From the NCBI GenBank assembly GCA_963556255.1, contig OY744610.1:16068039-16132038 (forward strand): a DNA stretch of 64,000 nt. Direction: 5' to 3'. The stretch is from Allolobophora icterica. Lineage: Eukaryota; Annelida; Clitellata; Crassiclitellata; Lumbricidae. Shown piece by piece: positions 12,006-23,343 of the stretch. The stretch's first letter is position 1. Every line of letters begins with the position of its first letter. The translations under genes were made by a program, and so were the position numbers. The notes beneath the pieces were generated by a model. It had not been told where the DNA came from and searched no databases. It saw only the letters and a program-made list of their open reading frames with translations.

Positions 12006-12092
12006 AATTCTCTTATGGCTTCTACATTGAAATTTAAGGGCATCTTCAAGCCATTTGATGCGCTCTTATAAAATGTTATGGCGGATTTACGA
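12006..12092 (-). repeat. Inverted copy of the LINE 3' region found at 13218-13303
   Basis: tatggcttctacattgaaat and the following roughly 65 bases are the reverse complement of 13218-13303 with scattered mismatches. The two copies sit either side of the minisatellite block in opposite orientation, so the region between could fold or invert. Confidence 0.65.
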
Positions 12093-12589
12093 GGCATAGA
12101 ATCAGGATCCCCATTGACTGGACCGGACAGTATATATTATATGGAGAATTTTATCTTGAATAGAAGCCGACAGCAAACACACTCGTCTAGTCGTGTTCGA
12201 TTTATTGAGGAAGGCAGAAGTCAACGACGTTCTAAGTAACTATGCCTTCTATGCAAATTTATTTTCAATGAAGAAAGGTCACACTGGTTTCGGCAAATGC
12301 GCACTCTTAGAAGCACTATCTTGAATAATCAGACAATAATGTGGCAGCGATTTCTATTGTATGAGACACTTAACCACATTCGCGGTTGCATATTATGGCG
12401 AAATTATAATTTCGTGTAGCGCGGGGCCTTTGATGTTGCCGGGCGGTTGACTGTTTGCTTTTTCTCCTCCTTTCTTCCCTCCTTTTCTTCTTTTTCTAAC
12501 AGCGGTTTCATTGATCGGCAGTGTCCGCCCGGACCTGTCCGCCCTCCCTCACTCCTCCCTTTGCTCTCGCCTGCCGCCTGCCCTCCTCC

Positions 12590-12941
12590 CTTAACTGTCG
12601 CGCCGGTTTCTCTTTGATGTGAGGTGTCCTCTTTACTTGAGGTAGAGCACTCTCTGACCTGTTCTCCCGGACAGTTCCGCCCGAGAGAGTGTCTGCCTGA
12701 GGTGTCCGCCCGAGAGAGTGTCCGCCTGATGTATCCGCCCGAGAGAGTGTCCGCCTGATGTATCCGCCCGAGAGAGTGTCCGCCTGATGTATCCGCCCGA
12801 GAGAGTGTCCGCCTGATGTATCCGCCCGAGAGAGTGTCCGCCTGATGTATTCGCCCGAGAGAGTGTCCGCCCGAGGTGTCCGCCCTCCTCCCCCCCAGGC
12901 CTCTTCTGCCTATATAAGCAGCGGTATCGTAATAGTAACAG
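12590..12941. repeat. 29-bp minisatellite with promoter-like end
   Basis: At least five units of a 29-bp repeat (core GAGAGAGTGTCCGCCTGATG) run from about 12690 to 12880. They are flanked by sequence shared with 14026-14216. Both blocks end in ccaggcctcttctgcctata followed by AAG, a TATA-box-like ending, then GGTAT and AATAGTAA. Long open frames on the minus strand here are artefacts of the repeat. Confidence 0.8.
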
Positions 12942-13250
12942 AGAATCCGGAAACTGCGACGAGTGCGACGTTCCAGAAACCGTGCGCCACTTCCTAATGG
13001 AATGCCCTGCTCAAGCGGGCCTCCAGGATGAACCCATCCGGATGTGCGCACGGGAAAACTGGCCATTCGACCTACGCACCGCACTCTGTCAACCCAGCTA
13101 CCTAAACACCATCGACAAGTGGCTGGAGGTTTCCGGAAGAAGGCTGTAGAAGATGCTTCAGACGGCGGTTCCTGTGCCAGAAACAAGAAACCCCGAGTTC
13201 ATAAAACATCAAGAAAAATCCTCGTAAATCCTCCATAACATTTTTATAAG
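12942..13250 (+). pseudogene. LINE C-terminal zinc-knuckle fragment
   Basis: The plus strand reads CDECDVPETVRHFLMECP, then ENWPFDLRTAL and YLNTIDKWLE. The C-x2-C ... H-x4-C pattern after an RT/RNase H is typical of the C-terminus of several LINE clades. It is open for about 80 codons from 12945 and ends at a stop near 13148. No RT precedes it: the upstream neighbour is the minisatellite block. Confidence 0.6.
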
Positions 13251-13319
13251 AACGCATCAGATGGCTTGAAGATTCCCTTGAATTTCAATGTAGAAGCCAT
13301 AACAGACTTTCAATCTGTT

Positions 13320-14030
13320 CATGTCCACCTCCCTTCCTCCCTTTGCGCTCGCGTCGGCTTCTCTTTGATGTGAGGTGTCCGCTCGGACATGTCCGCCTCC
13401 CCTCCTCCCTTTGCTCTCGCGTCGGCTTCTCTTTGATGTAAGGTGTCCTCCCGGACATGTCCGCCTCCCCTCCTCCCTTTGTTCTCGCGTCGGCTTCTCT
13501 TTGATGTAAGGTGTCCTCCCGGACATGTCCGCCTCCCCTCCTCCCTTTGTTCTCGCGTCGGCTTCTCTTTGATGTAAGGTGTCCTCCCGGACATGTCCGC
13601 CTCCCCTCCTCCCTTTGCTCTCGCGTCGGCTTTTCTTTGATGTAAGGTGTCCTCCCGGACATGTCCGCCTCCCCTCCTCCCTTTGTTCTCGCGTCGGCTT
13701 CTCTTTGATGTAAGGTGTCCTCCCGGACATGTCCGCCTCCCCTCCTCCCTTTGTTCTCGCGTCGGCTTCTCTTTGATGTAAGGTGTCCTCCCGGACATGT
13801 CCGCCTCCCCTCCTCCCTTTGTTCTCGCGTCGGCTTCTCTTTGATGTAAGGTGTCCTCCCGGACATGTCCGCTTCCCCTCCTCCCTTTATTCTCGCGTCG
13901 GCTTCTCTTTGATGTAAGGTGTCCTCCCGGACATGTCCGCCTCCCCTCCTCCCTTTGTTCTCGCGTCGGCTTCTCTTTGATGTAAGGTGTCCTCCCGGAC
14001 ATGCCCGCCTCCCCTCCTCCCTTTGCTGTC
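13320..14030. repeat. 68-bp tandem satellite, about 10 units
   Basis: The word GGACATG recurs every 68 bases from about 13385 to 13997. Each unit carries tccgcctcccctcctccctt and cgcgtcggcttctctttgat. Units are nearly identical, so the array is young or homogenised. Because 68 is not a multiple of three, all three minus frames stay open and give spurious long proteins. Confidence 0.92.
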
Positions 14031-14216
14031 GAAGCCGGTTTATCTTTGAAGTGAGGTGTCTGCCCGGCCCTGTTTACTTGAGCTAGTGCGCTCTCTGGCC
14101 TGCCCTCCCGGACATTTCCGCCCGAGAGTGTGTCCGCCTGAGTTGTCCGCCCAAACACGTCCGCCCTCCTCCCCCAGGCCTCTTCTGCCTATATAAGTAG
14201 GGGTATTATAATAGTA
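14026..14216. repeat. Second copy of the minisatellite flank/promoter-like block
   Basis: Direct repeat of 12600-12941 without the expanded 29-bp units. It shares gccggttt, ctttgaagtgaggtgtc, cccgagag and the ccaggcctcttctgcctata end followed by AAG and AATAGTAA. Confidence 0.7.
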
Positions 14217-14740
14217 AAAGACTCTGACTGTTGTGATGGTGATAATAGTGTGTTGAATCGTCGTTCTCTTGCTATCGAATAAAAATACATTGCAAGTTCA
14301 TTTGTCGATCAATGCAAAGACCACTGATAGACGACGGAGGCCGAACTACGCGCCTACAGAAAATACACGCGAACTTCACTGTCTATAGTCAGCCATCTTG
14401 GTGTCCTGGTGAAGAAGAAGAGGAAAGAGGGGGAGTTTTGCGAGAATATAAATGTACATTTTTTAAGTCACGTCTTGCAATAGCAGTGATTGATGTAGCA
14501 GAACCTTCGTTTAAGTCATTATATCAACGGGTAATATAACCATTAATTTAAAATAAATTTTCGTCACAGGCTTTTCTCAGCTGCCTCTATGTCTTCCCTC
14601 GCTGCTTCAAACTGCTTCCAAATAATTGAAGAAACATTTCAAACATGAGTTTCCAGCTCTTAAGAGACAATTCTCCTTCTCTCGTTTCATTTTGCAAACA
14701 ATTTAAAACTTATCTTTCACCAAGTACCGTGCTTGTGAGG
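14217..14740. other. No recognisable feature
   Basis: Unassigned sequence. The open frame at 14312-14539 shows no domain or family motif. Confidence 0.4.
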
Positions 14741-14767
14741 CGAATTAGTATTATTATTAATAATAAT

Positions 14768-14809
<42 letters not shown>

Positions 14810-14835
14810 AATAATAATAATAATAACAACAACAG
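14741..14835. repeat. (TAA)n/(CAA)n microsatellite
   Basis: About 30 trinucleotide units switching TAA to CAA and back to TAA/CAA. Confidence 0.95.
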
Positions 14836-14885
14836 AGATTTAAGTACCATTTATCTATGGTAGCAAAGCGGGCAAGCAGCGGTAT

Positions 14886-14943
14886 TATTTTTCTACGAGA
14901 TGGGTAATGGGTATGCGTCCAATTTTTTAAGCCTGAGGGCGTC
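14886..14943 (-). mobile_element. End fragment of the hAT MITE family of 2388-2676
   Basis: gcgtccaattttttaagcct followed by a GGGCGTCCCTG end is the reverse complement of the left end of the MITE at 2388. The other end is missing. Confidence 0.6.
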
Positions 14944-15205
14944 CCTGGTTTATTTTATTCAAAATGACAAGTACAATAAGTTTATATGGTAGTAACAGAT
15001 GGTAACGAGTTTAACAGGAGTCGAATTTAACTTTTGGCAACCTGATAGGCGCCCATCTGTTTTGCTGCTGAGTTTACAGTTGTGCCGTAGTTAGTGTAGG
15101 AAGTGGAAAGGCTGAGTCAACCTTTATGAGACTAGCGGGCATCGAACCCGCATCCTTCTGATCTTCGCGTCAGCGTGTTACCATTCAATCATCTCCCCGT
15201 CCCAG
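14944..15205 (-). mobile_element. tRNA-headed SINE
   Basis: On the minus strand an A-box-like GATTGAATGGTAACAC lies near 15175-15190. A good B box (GGGTTCGATGCCCG) follows at 15136-15149, then a body with gttaaattcgactcctgtt. The same family is seen at 3570-3860, 8228-8345 and 57984-58180. Confidence 0.7.
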
Positions 15206-17232
15206 ACATACTCTGCAAACAGTTTAAGTGGCTTAACCCATAATAAGTTGAACTACTTAACTTTCAGGAGCAGTTTACGCCAGTGACTTTTGAGGTGGTG
15301 TGCGTTGGAGGGCTAATATTCACACAACGACCTTGGGAGTTTATAGTTTTACTTTAACTTTGACATAAATAACATAAGATTTATTAATATTTAAGTGAAG
15401 GATAATCACAGTTTATGGATGAATTTACTCTTTAATTTAAATAGCATTTTTATTACGAAACTTGACCTTCTGTCTCAATGGACACTATCACAACTTTCAA
15501 GAGGAGCTAGGAAAATTGTAGCGCCACTCAGCAATTTAAAGGCGCTTCCGACCTAAGTCAATGCAATCACACAAAAATTAAGCACTACTGTACAGGTTTA
15601 TTTGCAGTGGACCACTATAACTGGACCAATTTAAACCATTTTTATGTTGTGCTATGTTATGTGTAAAATAACACACAGCCTAGGCTCATGTGAAGGACAT
15701 TTAACGTTCACATGAAATTAACTGTCACATAGAGTTCAACGCAGGTGAATAAGCCAGCTGGTATCTCGGTGACTGTGTTCAGCTCTCTGACTCAGCTTTG
15801 GTCAGAGAGACATTTTTTAGAGATTTACAATTATAAGATTTAAGGCCTAGGTGTCCTTCTCTCTCTTGGCAAACGTATTTTGTTCTTCATGAACACGACG
15901 TCTGTGAACAAACCTTCTCTTTATGTAGCGCTCTTGTTTCGGTGGTGCCCTGTAATTGTTATCGTAGCAGTAATTGTAATCGAACATTTATAAAAAGCTC
16001 CACTCATCAATTCAAAGACGCTTCCGACCCAAGTCAATGCTATCACTAAAATGCACTTCGGGCCTTTCGGGAAATGAGGAAGAGAAAGGCTGAGGAGCTC
16101 AAGCGGCAACTCCTGCGGAAGCTGGCTTATCTCTTATCGCTTAAGAAACTCTCGATTTACCATTGCGATTTGGCATTTTACGACTAAAATGCAATCGTCA
16201 TTGGTTGGGGTTTTGGATCTGATCTAGCCCAACCTAGAAACTTTTGAAAGGTTTGATTTATGATCGAAATTTATGATATTGTATTTTCTACATTTTATTT
16301 GTGAATTTCTTAGTAGGTTATATATAGTGCTGCCTACGTGCACCCTGCCAGCATAACCTTGTAAGTGTACGTGTTTTCTGTAGCGACCGTATGGCCTCCA
16401 CCATCCTCATATTTTCAATTAATTGTTCACAACCTTGTTCGTTTGAACGGACACCACGTCATTTAAGGTCCCTGTGTACGAATCAAGCTAGCCCGAGATT
16501 CAAATATCCGAAATGGCGCCCATATAGGACTCATAATCCCATATGGGACCCGTATAGTTCCCATACACGTTGGTCCTATCTAATGCCGTTGGAACTGCTG
16601 GTAGGTTGAGCGTGTATTATGCAGCCTCTCACATAGGTTCCCTTTCATTGTGGTATAGAGGAGATTGGCCCACACCCCATCGATTTGACGACTCTTTCTA
16701 GGCCTATCATTCATTTCCATCCGGGATTGACTAGAGGGGGAAACCTCGAAACCTACTACGGACGGAAATCCAATGCAGCATCGACGCAGTAAAGCTGAAT
16801 AAACAATCCAGGCGGACGATCGGCCAAAGCGATTAAAACTCAATTAGGCCTCGTCAACTGATTACAATGAACTGCCTACATAATCATACATGGGCCATAT
16901 CTACGAAGCTAATCACTTTTCTCCGAGTCAATGCTTGTTTCATCTTGTCCATTATGGACGATTCTTTAAGAAAGCGCAGCAGCATCCTTACGTTTACCAG
17001 GTATTGGATTTTTGTCAAGTTCTAAATTCTTTTAGAAAATTTAAATAAATAATATTGCACAGTTTTAACAACTTACTCTAAATCTGACGCTATGGAGTTT
17101 ACTTCTAAATGTAAATATACGCGTTTTTAAATAGCGAACGTATGGCCTCGACTCTGTTCATTCTTAAATAAATTGATCGGGTGAGATCCTTCACCACTGC
17201 TGTCCGTTTGAATAGGCTCTACACCATTAATT
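15206..17232. other. Unassigned, with small dispersed repeats
   Basis: I see no gene. Two related LINE/SINE-like tails are present: GGCGCTTCCGACCTAAGTCA at about 15543 and GACGCTTCCGACCCAAGTCA at about 16018. Another pair shares CGTATGGCCTC (about 16386 and 17139) with similar flanks. Confidence 0.45.
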
Positions 17233-17319
17233 TTAACACGTTCACCGCCGAGTACGAGATATCTCGTACTTAATTTTCTTACCTATAGCGCCTAGTACGA
17301 GATAACTCGTACTAGTTTT

Positions 17320-18095
17320 ATGTACATTCATATATGCATGTACATAGATATATGCATGTACATACATACATACATGTATGTACATACATACATACATGTA
17401 TGTACATACATACATGCATGTATGTACATACATACACATATACATACGCACGTACATACATACACACCTACATACATGCATACATATAGATTCATCCACA
17501 CGTGCCTACCACATACATACATACATACATATACATGTCATACATACATGTATGCAAACCTACACATGTACGTACATACATACATACATACATACATACA
17601 TGTGCATGTGCATCCAGATATGCATGTACATACATACATGTGTGTACATACTCACATACATACATACATGCATACATACATACATACATACATACATACA
17701 TACATACATGCATATGCATACAAACATGCATGCATACATGTTTTAGACACATACATATGCATACATACATACATATATGTATACATACATACATACATGT
17801 ATGTATGTATGTATGTATGTGTGTGTGTGCAAACTGTGCATGTGTGTATGTATGTGTGTATGTATGTGTGTGTATGTGTGTATGTATGTGTGTATGTCGT
17901 ATGTATGTATGTATGTATGTATGTATGTATGCAGTATGTATGTATGTATGTATGAATGTATGTATGTATGTATGTACGTGTGTATGTATGTATGTACATG
18001 TGCATGTAGGTATGTATGTACATGTGTGCGTGTGCATACATGTATGTATGTATATGTATGTATGTATGTGTGTATGTATTATGTATTTATGTACG
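17320..18095. repeat. (ACAT)n/(GTAT)n fold-back microsatellite
   Basis: The tract reads ACAT-type on the plus strand to about 17800 and then switches to its complement GTAT. The two halves are therefore inverted repeats able to form a long hairpin. The right half is interrupted at 18095 and resumes after the gypsy element (24872-24938). Confidence 0.93.
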
Positions 18096-18099
18096 TGCA

Positions 18100-19239
18100 T
18101 GTAGCGCCACCCTATACTAAGAGTGCTTAGTGTTATGTTCTACACCCACGACTACTTTAGTTTTGTTTCATCTTGTCTTTACTGGACAAGGATATGCATA
18201 GGCCTATCTATTTGACTAGGGAAATGAACAGAGAACACCTGTGTATGCATTTAAATGAATATGAATATAATGTATATCAGTTAAAGCATGTAACAGTTCA
18301 TTGTCTAGTTATCCTATGTCTACTTTGCCTTATTCCCTACCTAGCCAGCATCTTTGCTATCTAGATTTTATTGCCTATTGCTACCTCCCAGTAAGACCCT
18401 TTAGCACGGAATGTTCTCACAGTTTGTTCCTCGTGGAAAAGCTGTCTTTCATCCGTTTGTTCATCTGATGAGTTCGCGGCTCTGTTCGCAAATCGCCTTG
18501 TTTCTCCCTCGTCGAAGCTCGACTGTCCACCGTTCTCGTGACTTCTCGTAGCTTGATGTCTCTCCCAAAGAGACCGTCGTTACAACCCGAGTGTGTGCTT
18601 TACTACTCCAGAGTAACGTACACTTCACTCGCGGAATAACTCTTTAAGTCCGTTGACAAGATCGCTTCGCAAATGTCGACTTCCTATGATGGAAAGTCAC
18701 GCTTCGCAACGGTTTGTTACGAGAGCGTTTCACTCGAATTATTCGATCCTCGCTGTCCAACGTCTCGACTTATCAACTCAACTGCATCGATCGTTTCGCA
18801 AAACCGATCGTACTGACTAACGATGCCCTCATCGACTTAGTCCAACATCCACCGAGTCGATCCACTCAAGATTTCTAGAACGTCTTGTTCAGTTGAAATC
18901 AAAAATCGAACTGCCGTATCTCCACGCCACGTCACCACGGTTGCTTGGTTACCGAGTCGTCAGCTGCTTCGCCATAACGGTTTTGATCAGCTGTTCGTCC
19001 TGACCAATGGGGTGAGTCCACATCGTCTGCTGTCCTTTGCGTAGATATGATGAACCCCTCTATCTAATATTAATTAATCCCTATAATGCTGGCTTAGCTG
19101 CTGGCATTTTAATTAAGTTACATTTATGTAGCTCTACTATCTTGCATTATATAATCTAAATAGATTCTTCTCTACACTATAACATCTTATAGCATGTTGT
19201 GTAGCTGGGAATCATTGTGTGGTTTGGGAGATCATTACA
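18100..19239 (-). repeat. 3' LTR of the Gmr1-like element
   Basis: Copy of the right LTR at a constant offset of 5,632 bases. It has TG...CA ends. No coding content: the 63-codon frame inside is present identically in both LTRs and has no family resemblance. Confidence 0.92.
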
Positions 19240-19252
19240 TCACCCCCCACAA
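19240..19252 (-). promoter_or_regulatory. Polypurine tract of the Gmr1-like element
   Basis: The minus strand reads TTGTGGGGGGTGA directly before the 3' LTR, as expected for the plus-strand DNA primer. Confidence 0.8.
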
Positions 19253-19546
19253 TCAAAGAAATAATACATTTTTCTTAAAATACTATGACTCCTTACCTAA
19301 CTACACAATATTCTTATCTACACAACTTATATTAACATATATCAGTTATCTAGTAAGACCATTTACTGTTCCAATTGGTCTAACTTTAACTAGTGAAATA
19401 TACATTAACTTGAGTTAATAATCTATTAACTTATACTTTGAAGCAACACACATTTTAATCTCTTAACTAATCATACATGAAATGATAATCTATCCTATCA
19501 TGTCATAACTTACGTTACTATCTTACTTATGACTATTCTAATTGGC

Positions 19547-20145
19547 TTATTCTAATCCTCTACTTAAGTAATCTGCCACTACATTATCACTACCTTTAAT
19601 GTATCTTATCCTAAAATTGTAGTTTTGCAATAACAGATTCCATCTCATCACACGATCATTCTTCACATTACCTGTCTTCAAGTATTGTAAACTACAGTGA
19701 TCTGTTTGAATTTGCAATGGAAACATTTTCATAAAGATACCTGTTAAATTTCTTCAACCCGAATATCATTCCTAAACATTCTCGTTCCTCTACAGAATAT
19801 CGTTTTTCTGCGTCGCTCAACTTTCTGCTTACATATGACACCGGATGCATCACTCCATCGTATTCTTGCATCAACACACCTCCCAAAGCTGCATTCGATG
19901 CATCTGTTCTAACTACAAATTCTCTATCTAGGTCTGGTAGTTTTAATATTGGTGCTTCTGATAACACCTTCTTGAGTTCTGTGAATGCACTCTCCAATTC
20001 ATTAGTCCATTCAACAATTACTTTGGCATTTTTCTTGGTTAATTCTGTGAGTGGTTTCATTATCATCGCACAGTTTGGTATGACTTTCCTGTAATAGTTG
20101 ACTGCTCCCAGAAAACTTCTTACTTGTTTAACTTCCTTAAATTTT
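19547..20145 (-). pseudogene. RT thumb and RNase H remnant of the Gmr1-like element
   Basis: The minus strand reads VRSFLGAVNYYRK (RT thumb, near 20110), then RNase H. The RNase H shows RTDASNAALGGVL with the first Asp, EERECLGMIFGLKKF with the Glu, QTDHCSLQYL and VVADYLSRG. A one-base frameshift near 19700 separates LKKFNRYLYE from QTDHC. The RT fingers and palm with the YxDD box are absent: sequence before 20145 is not recognisable as pol. Confidence 0.82.
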
Positions 20146-20514
20146 CCTCACTACCAAAGTTAGGTTTCACTTGACCACTTACCACAAGGATTCTCTCCTT
20201 GCATCTTAACCTTAACTACATCTTACCTCTACAACTACTTATTTTTTAAATAACTCCTGAACTTCATGTCTGTTTATCTCAACACCAAGTTCCACTAACT
20301 TCTCATCTACTTATTTTCTCTAAATTTCCTACAGCTGCCCTTCTGTAGCTCTTGACTAACTTAATTCAAAGATCACTCCTAGTGATCATTTCCTTAACTC
20401 AAAATATAAAATCATTGTATATATCTATAACCCTTAATTACAGAATTTTCCTCGTTAAATTGCCTCACGAAATTACTTAAATACCTCGCACTGGGCTTAT
20501 CTTTCAACTGTTCT
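20146..20514 (-). other. Residual internal region around the pol deletion
   Basis: Low-complexity AT-rich sequence between the gag-protease frame and the RT remnant. I see no integrase HHCC or DDE motifs. The deletion junction is probably near 20145. Confidence 0.5.
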
Positions 20515-23343
20515 CTAATCATTTCGACATCTCCATGTCATATGATACCTGGGATTTCCTTTCCTCCTGTCATACTTTCCCCTCTCTCTCCAACTCAACC
20601 ATTTACCATCGACCGACTCATCGCTATCACTTCTCGAATAGCTATCTTCACTCCTGCATTCTACATATTTCTCTTCTCCGCTTCTTCTCCAGGATCTTTC
20701 TAGGTTTCTCCCAGAATTCCTCCATCTGTTGGCCTTCCATGGTCTGTACTGCTTTCCATTATCATTACTGTAATCTTTCTTCTCATAGTCCTCACGTGAC
20801 TTCCAGCTTGACTTACATCTTGGCCTTCGCCAATTCCACTTATTATCTCCGTATCTATAATTTGTCTGCATCGCCTGTTGATCAGACCTATGAAATCTCA
20901 CGTCATTTCCGTAATTCTTCTTTTCCGTTACATCCGCTCTCTCGGATGTCTTCATGTAATATAACTTGGACTCCTGCCAATTTCTTCCTTTCCTATATCC
21001 CATTTTCGTATTCTCTTCATTATTTCTGTTCTCCACTAAATGGTTTCTTCTGCTAGACCTGGGTTCTATAGGTTCCATTATCTCCTCTGGTTTGAGATCT
21101 AAACCTGTTACTTCTAGTATTTTCAGTGGTCGTTCGACACGTCTCCGTTTTATCTCATCCTGTGCTCGTGTCGTGCATCCTGCTATTACCACTTCTGCTT
21201 TACTGTTTATTCTTGTTTCTGTGACAATTTCACAATCACGTCCGGTTGTGTTTTGGATTACCTTGGATGGGTTAGCCTTATTGCATCTCATCCCTTCAGC
21301 GTCACAACCCTTTACATTCCATTCTTTCTCTTTTTCTGCTTTGGCTCTACTAATTTTAGGTTCACATGATTTATCCGTCTTCTCGTCATCATGTTTCCCT
21401 TTCGGTTGGATTCTGTTTATACTCTTCTCGTACAAACATGGACCCGTGATTAATCCTATCACCAAGGATTCTATTACTACAGCATCCGTCACACCTTTGA
21501 AGTCATTTCCTTCAATTTTAATTCTTGCCATGGGATATTTTTCTTTCTTCCCATTAGCAAATCTGCACATCATAAATTTGTCTGTGTATTGTTCTGGTCT
21601 CACTAATCTCTTTTGCACAGCGACACAATTTGCTCCTGTATCATAAAGGCATTTAGTATCTATTTCATTTACTCTGACCTTGCTAGTGAACTCTTCAGTA
21701 TCTCTCTCTGCCTCTTTCTTCCACTTTACTACTTCAGCCTCACAATAACACAAATTCAATTTAGACTCTTCAATAGTTTCTACTCTTGATCCAATGATAG
21801 CTTCTTCTTCTAGGTCTTTGATCACAGCGGCTTCTACCACGCCTGTGAGGTATTCGCTCTGTATTGCGACTTTTGCCATCGGATACTCATGTTTGGTACC
21901 ATTCATAAAAGTACATATCATGTTTCGACCTATGTATTCATCTTTCTTGATCAGACTCTCTCTTACAGCAACACAATTTGAACCAGTGTCAAAGACTCCT
22001 TTCTTTACACATCCATTAATTACAACTGGTCCCTGATATTTGTGTTCTTCTATTATACACTTTCCTTCTTGTTCAACGTATGCGGAACAGTATGAAATTA
22101 CTGCCTCTTGTTTATCTCCATTTTCATTTGATTCCTCGTCGCATTGCATTGTTGCTACTCTATGTTCTCTCCCTGTCTTATCTTTCTCACTACACTGGGC
22201 TATTCTGTGAAATTTTGATCCACAGCGGAAACATCCCGTCTTCTGGGTTTCTGTTTCTACTCCATATTTCTTGTTGTCGGAGAACTTCCAATTACTCTTG
22301 AATTGATTTTTATCTCTGAACTCCCTCTGTTCTCTAAATTTGTTGTGAGAGTTGCTTGTATTCTCAAAACTCTTCTGCTTATTGTCCCTCGGTTGCGTTT
22401 TGGATTCTTTGTCTCTATTCTTCTGAGTATGAATCCATTTCCTTTCATCCGATTCTCTCGCTTCTATAAGGTTTTGGGCCTGTTCCAACATGTCCTCAAG
22501 ATTTAGTTTCCCTTTCTCCTTTAGAAAGCGTCTCATATCATTGTCACACATAATGAAGAACTGGTCTCTCAGTATGAGTTGTTCCAAACCCTCTTTGTCT
22601 TCACTAAAGCCTGACATTTGATGCCACTGTCTTAAGTAACGTCTAAGTCTTCCTACATATTGTTCCGGAGTTTCGTCTTTTTCTCTAGGGCTTTGTTTAA
22701 ACAAATTTCGGTACCCTGATTCTGACAATTTGAACCTTATGAGTAGTCTCTCCTTTAACTTTTCATAGTCTTGAGATTCTTCTATACTCATTCGTTCATA
22801 CACTTCGAGCGCTTTTCCTTGAAGCGACTTCACTAGTGTCAGAACCCATAACTCATTCGGAACTCTGTATGCCGTACATGTCCTCTCGAATCTGAGGAGA
22901 TAGGCATCTAAACAATCTTTTTCTTCTCTGAAGATGGGCATCTTAACATATTTGGCATTATTTGCCTGTCCAGAATACTCTCCATCTCCATCAAGTCTTA
23001 TCCTATCTCCATCTTCTCGTCTTGTCTCACGTGTCATCTGAAGCTCTAGTTCCTTAAGTTTTATCTCCTTCAGATTTTCCATTTCCATCCTCTTCAAATT
23101 CATTTCTTCGGAGATCCGTCTCTCTTCCTTTTGATTTTCCATTTCAGCTAGACGTAGCCTCTCTTCAGCTTCGCGTCTTTTATCTTCCTTTTCCATTTCA
23201 GCTAGACGTAGCCTCTCTTCGGCCTCCCGTCTTTTATCTTCCCTAATCTCATTCTGCCGTTCCTTGACATATTCTCTAACAGCATCTTCTGCGTATCCAA
23301 GGTCCTGCGCCACCTTAATCCACTTCTGAATCTCACCAGCCAT
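20515..23343 (-). CDS. Gag-protease polyprotein with SCAN-like capsid and two retropepsin domains
   Basis: An intact 942-residue frame. Residues 1-110 are a charged coiled coil with a direct repeat of DKRREAEERLRLAEME (from 36 and 54). Residues 140-295 are the capsid; its second half (YRNLFKQ ... ETPEQYVGRLRRYLRQW ... LILRDQFF) is SCAN-like. A single zinc knuckle CFRCGSKFHRIAQC lies at 371-384. Two successive retropepsin-like units follow, one with FDTGSNCVAV (Asp 452) and one with YDTGANCVAV (Asp 568), each followed by a similar roughly 70-residue block (MICTFMNG/MMCRFANG, EYPMAK/KYPMAR). A basic Arg/Asn-rich tail ends the protein. Two retropepsins in one Gag-Pro is unusual: normally one domain dimerises. 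The frame is undisturbed although the element lacks most of pol. Confidence 0.85.
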   Translation of the reverse strand: MAGEIQKWIKVAQDLGYAEDAVREYVKERQNEIREDKRREAEERLRLAEMEKEDKRREAEERLRLAEMENQKEERRISEEMNLKRMEMENLKEIKLKELELQMTRETRREDGDRIRLDGDGEYSGQANNAKYVKMPIFREEKDCLDAYLLRFERTCTAYRVPNELWVLTLVKSLQGKALEVYERMSIEESQDYEKLKERLLIRFKLSESGYRNLFKQSPREKDETPEQYVGRLRRYLRQWHQMSGFSEDKEGLEQLILRDQFFIMCDNDMRRFLKEKGKLNLEDMLEQAQNLIEARESDERKWIHTQKNRDKESKTQPRDNKQKSFENTSNSHNKFREQREFRDKNQFKSNWKFSDNKKYGVETETQKTGCFRCGSKFHRIAQCSEKDKTGREHRVATMQCDEESNENGDKQEAVISYCSAYVEQEGKCIIEEHKYQGPVVINGCVKKGVFDTGSNCVAVRESLIKKDEYIGRNMICTFMNGTKHEYPMAKVAIQSEYLTGVVEAAVIKDLEEEAIIGSRVETIEESKLNLCYCEAEVVKWKKEAERDTEEFTSKVRVNEIDTKCLYDTGANCVAVQKRLVRPEQYTDKFMMCRFANGKKEKYPMARIKIEGNDFKGVTDAVVIESLVIGLITGPCLYEKSINRIQPKGKHDDEKTDKSCEPKISRAKAEKEKEWNVKGCDAEGMRCNKANPSKVIQNTTGRDCEIVTETRINSKAEVVIAGCTTRAQDEIKRRRVERPLKILEVTGLDLKPEEIMEPIEPRSSRRNHLVENRNNEENTKMGYRKGRNWQESKLYYMKTSERADVTEKKNYGNDVRFHRSDQQAMQTNYRYGDNKWNWRRPRCKSSWKSREDYEKKDYSNDNGKQYRPWKANRWRNSGRNLERSWRRSGEEKYVECRSEDSYSRSDSDESVDGKWLSWRERGKYDRRKGNPRYHMTWRCRND

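Noticed and set aside
12404..13186. 260-codon minus frame with GGYIRRTLSRADTS repeats
   Set aside because: Translation of the 29-bp minisatellite; it ends in unrelated LINE sequence.
13257..14158. Long overlapping minus-strand open frames with MSGRTPYIKEKPT-like repeats
   Set aside because: They exist in all frames because the 68-bp satellite lacks stops; there is no codon bias or domain.
17242..18130. Many Tyr/His/Cys-Met repeat frames on both strands
   Set aside because: Translations of the (ACAT)n/(GTAT)n microsatellite.
18173..18364. 63-codon protein encoded in each Gmr1-like LTR
   Set aside because: Identical in both LTRs only because the LTRs are identical; no family resemblance and atypical for an LTR gene.
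20535..21646. Plus-strand frames of 173 and 226 codons
   Set aside because: Antisense shadows of the Gag-protease gene, Ser/Leu/Phe-rich, without motifs.
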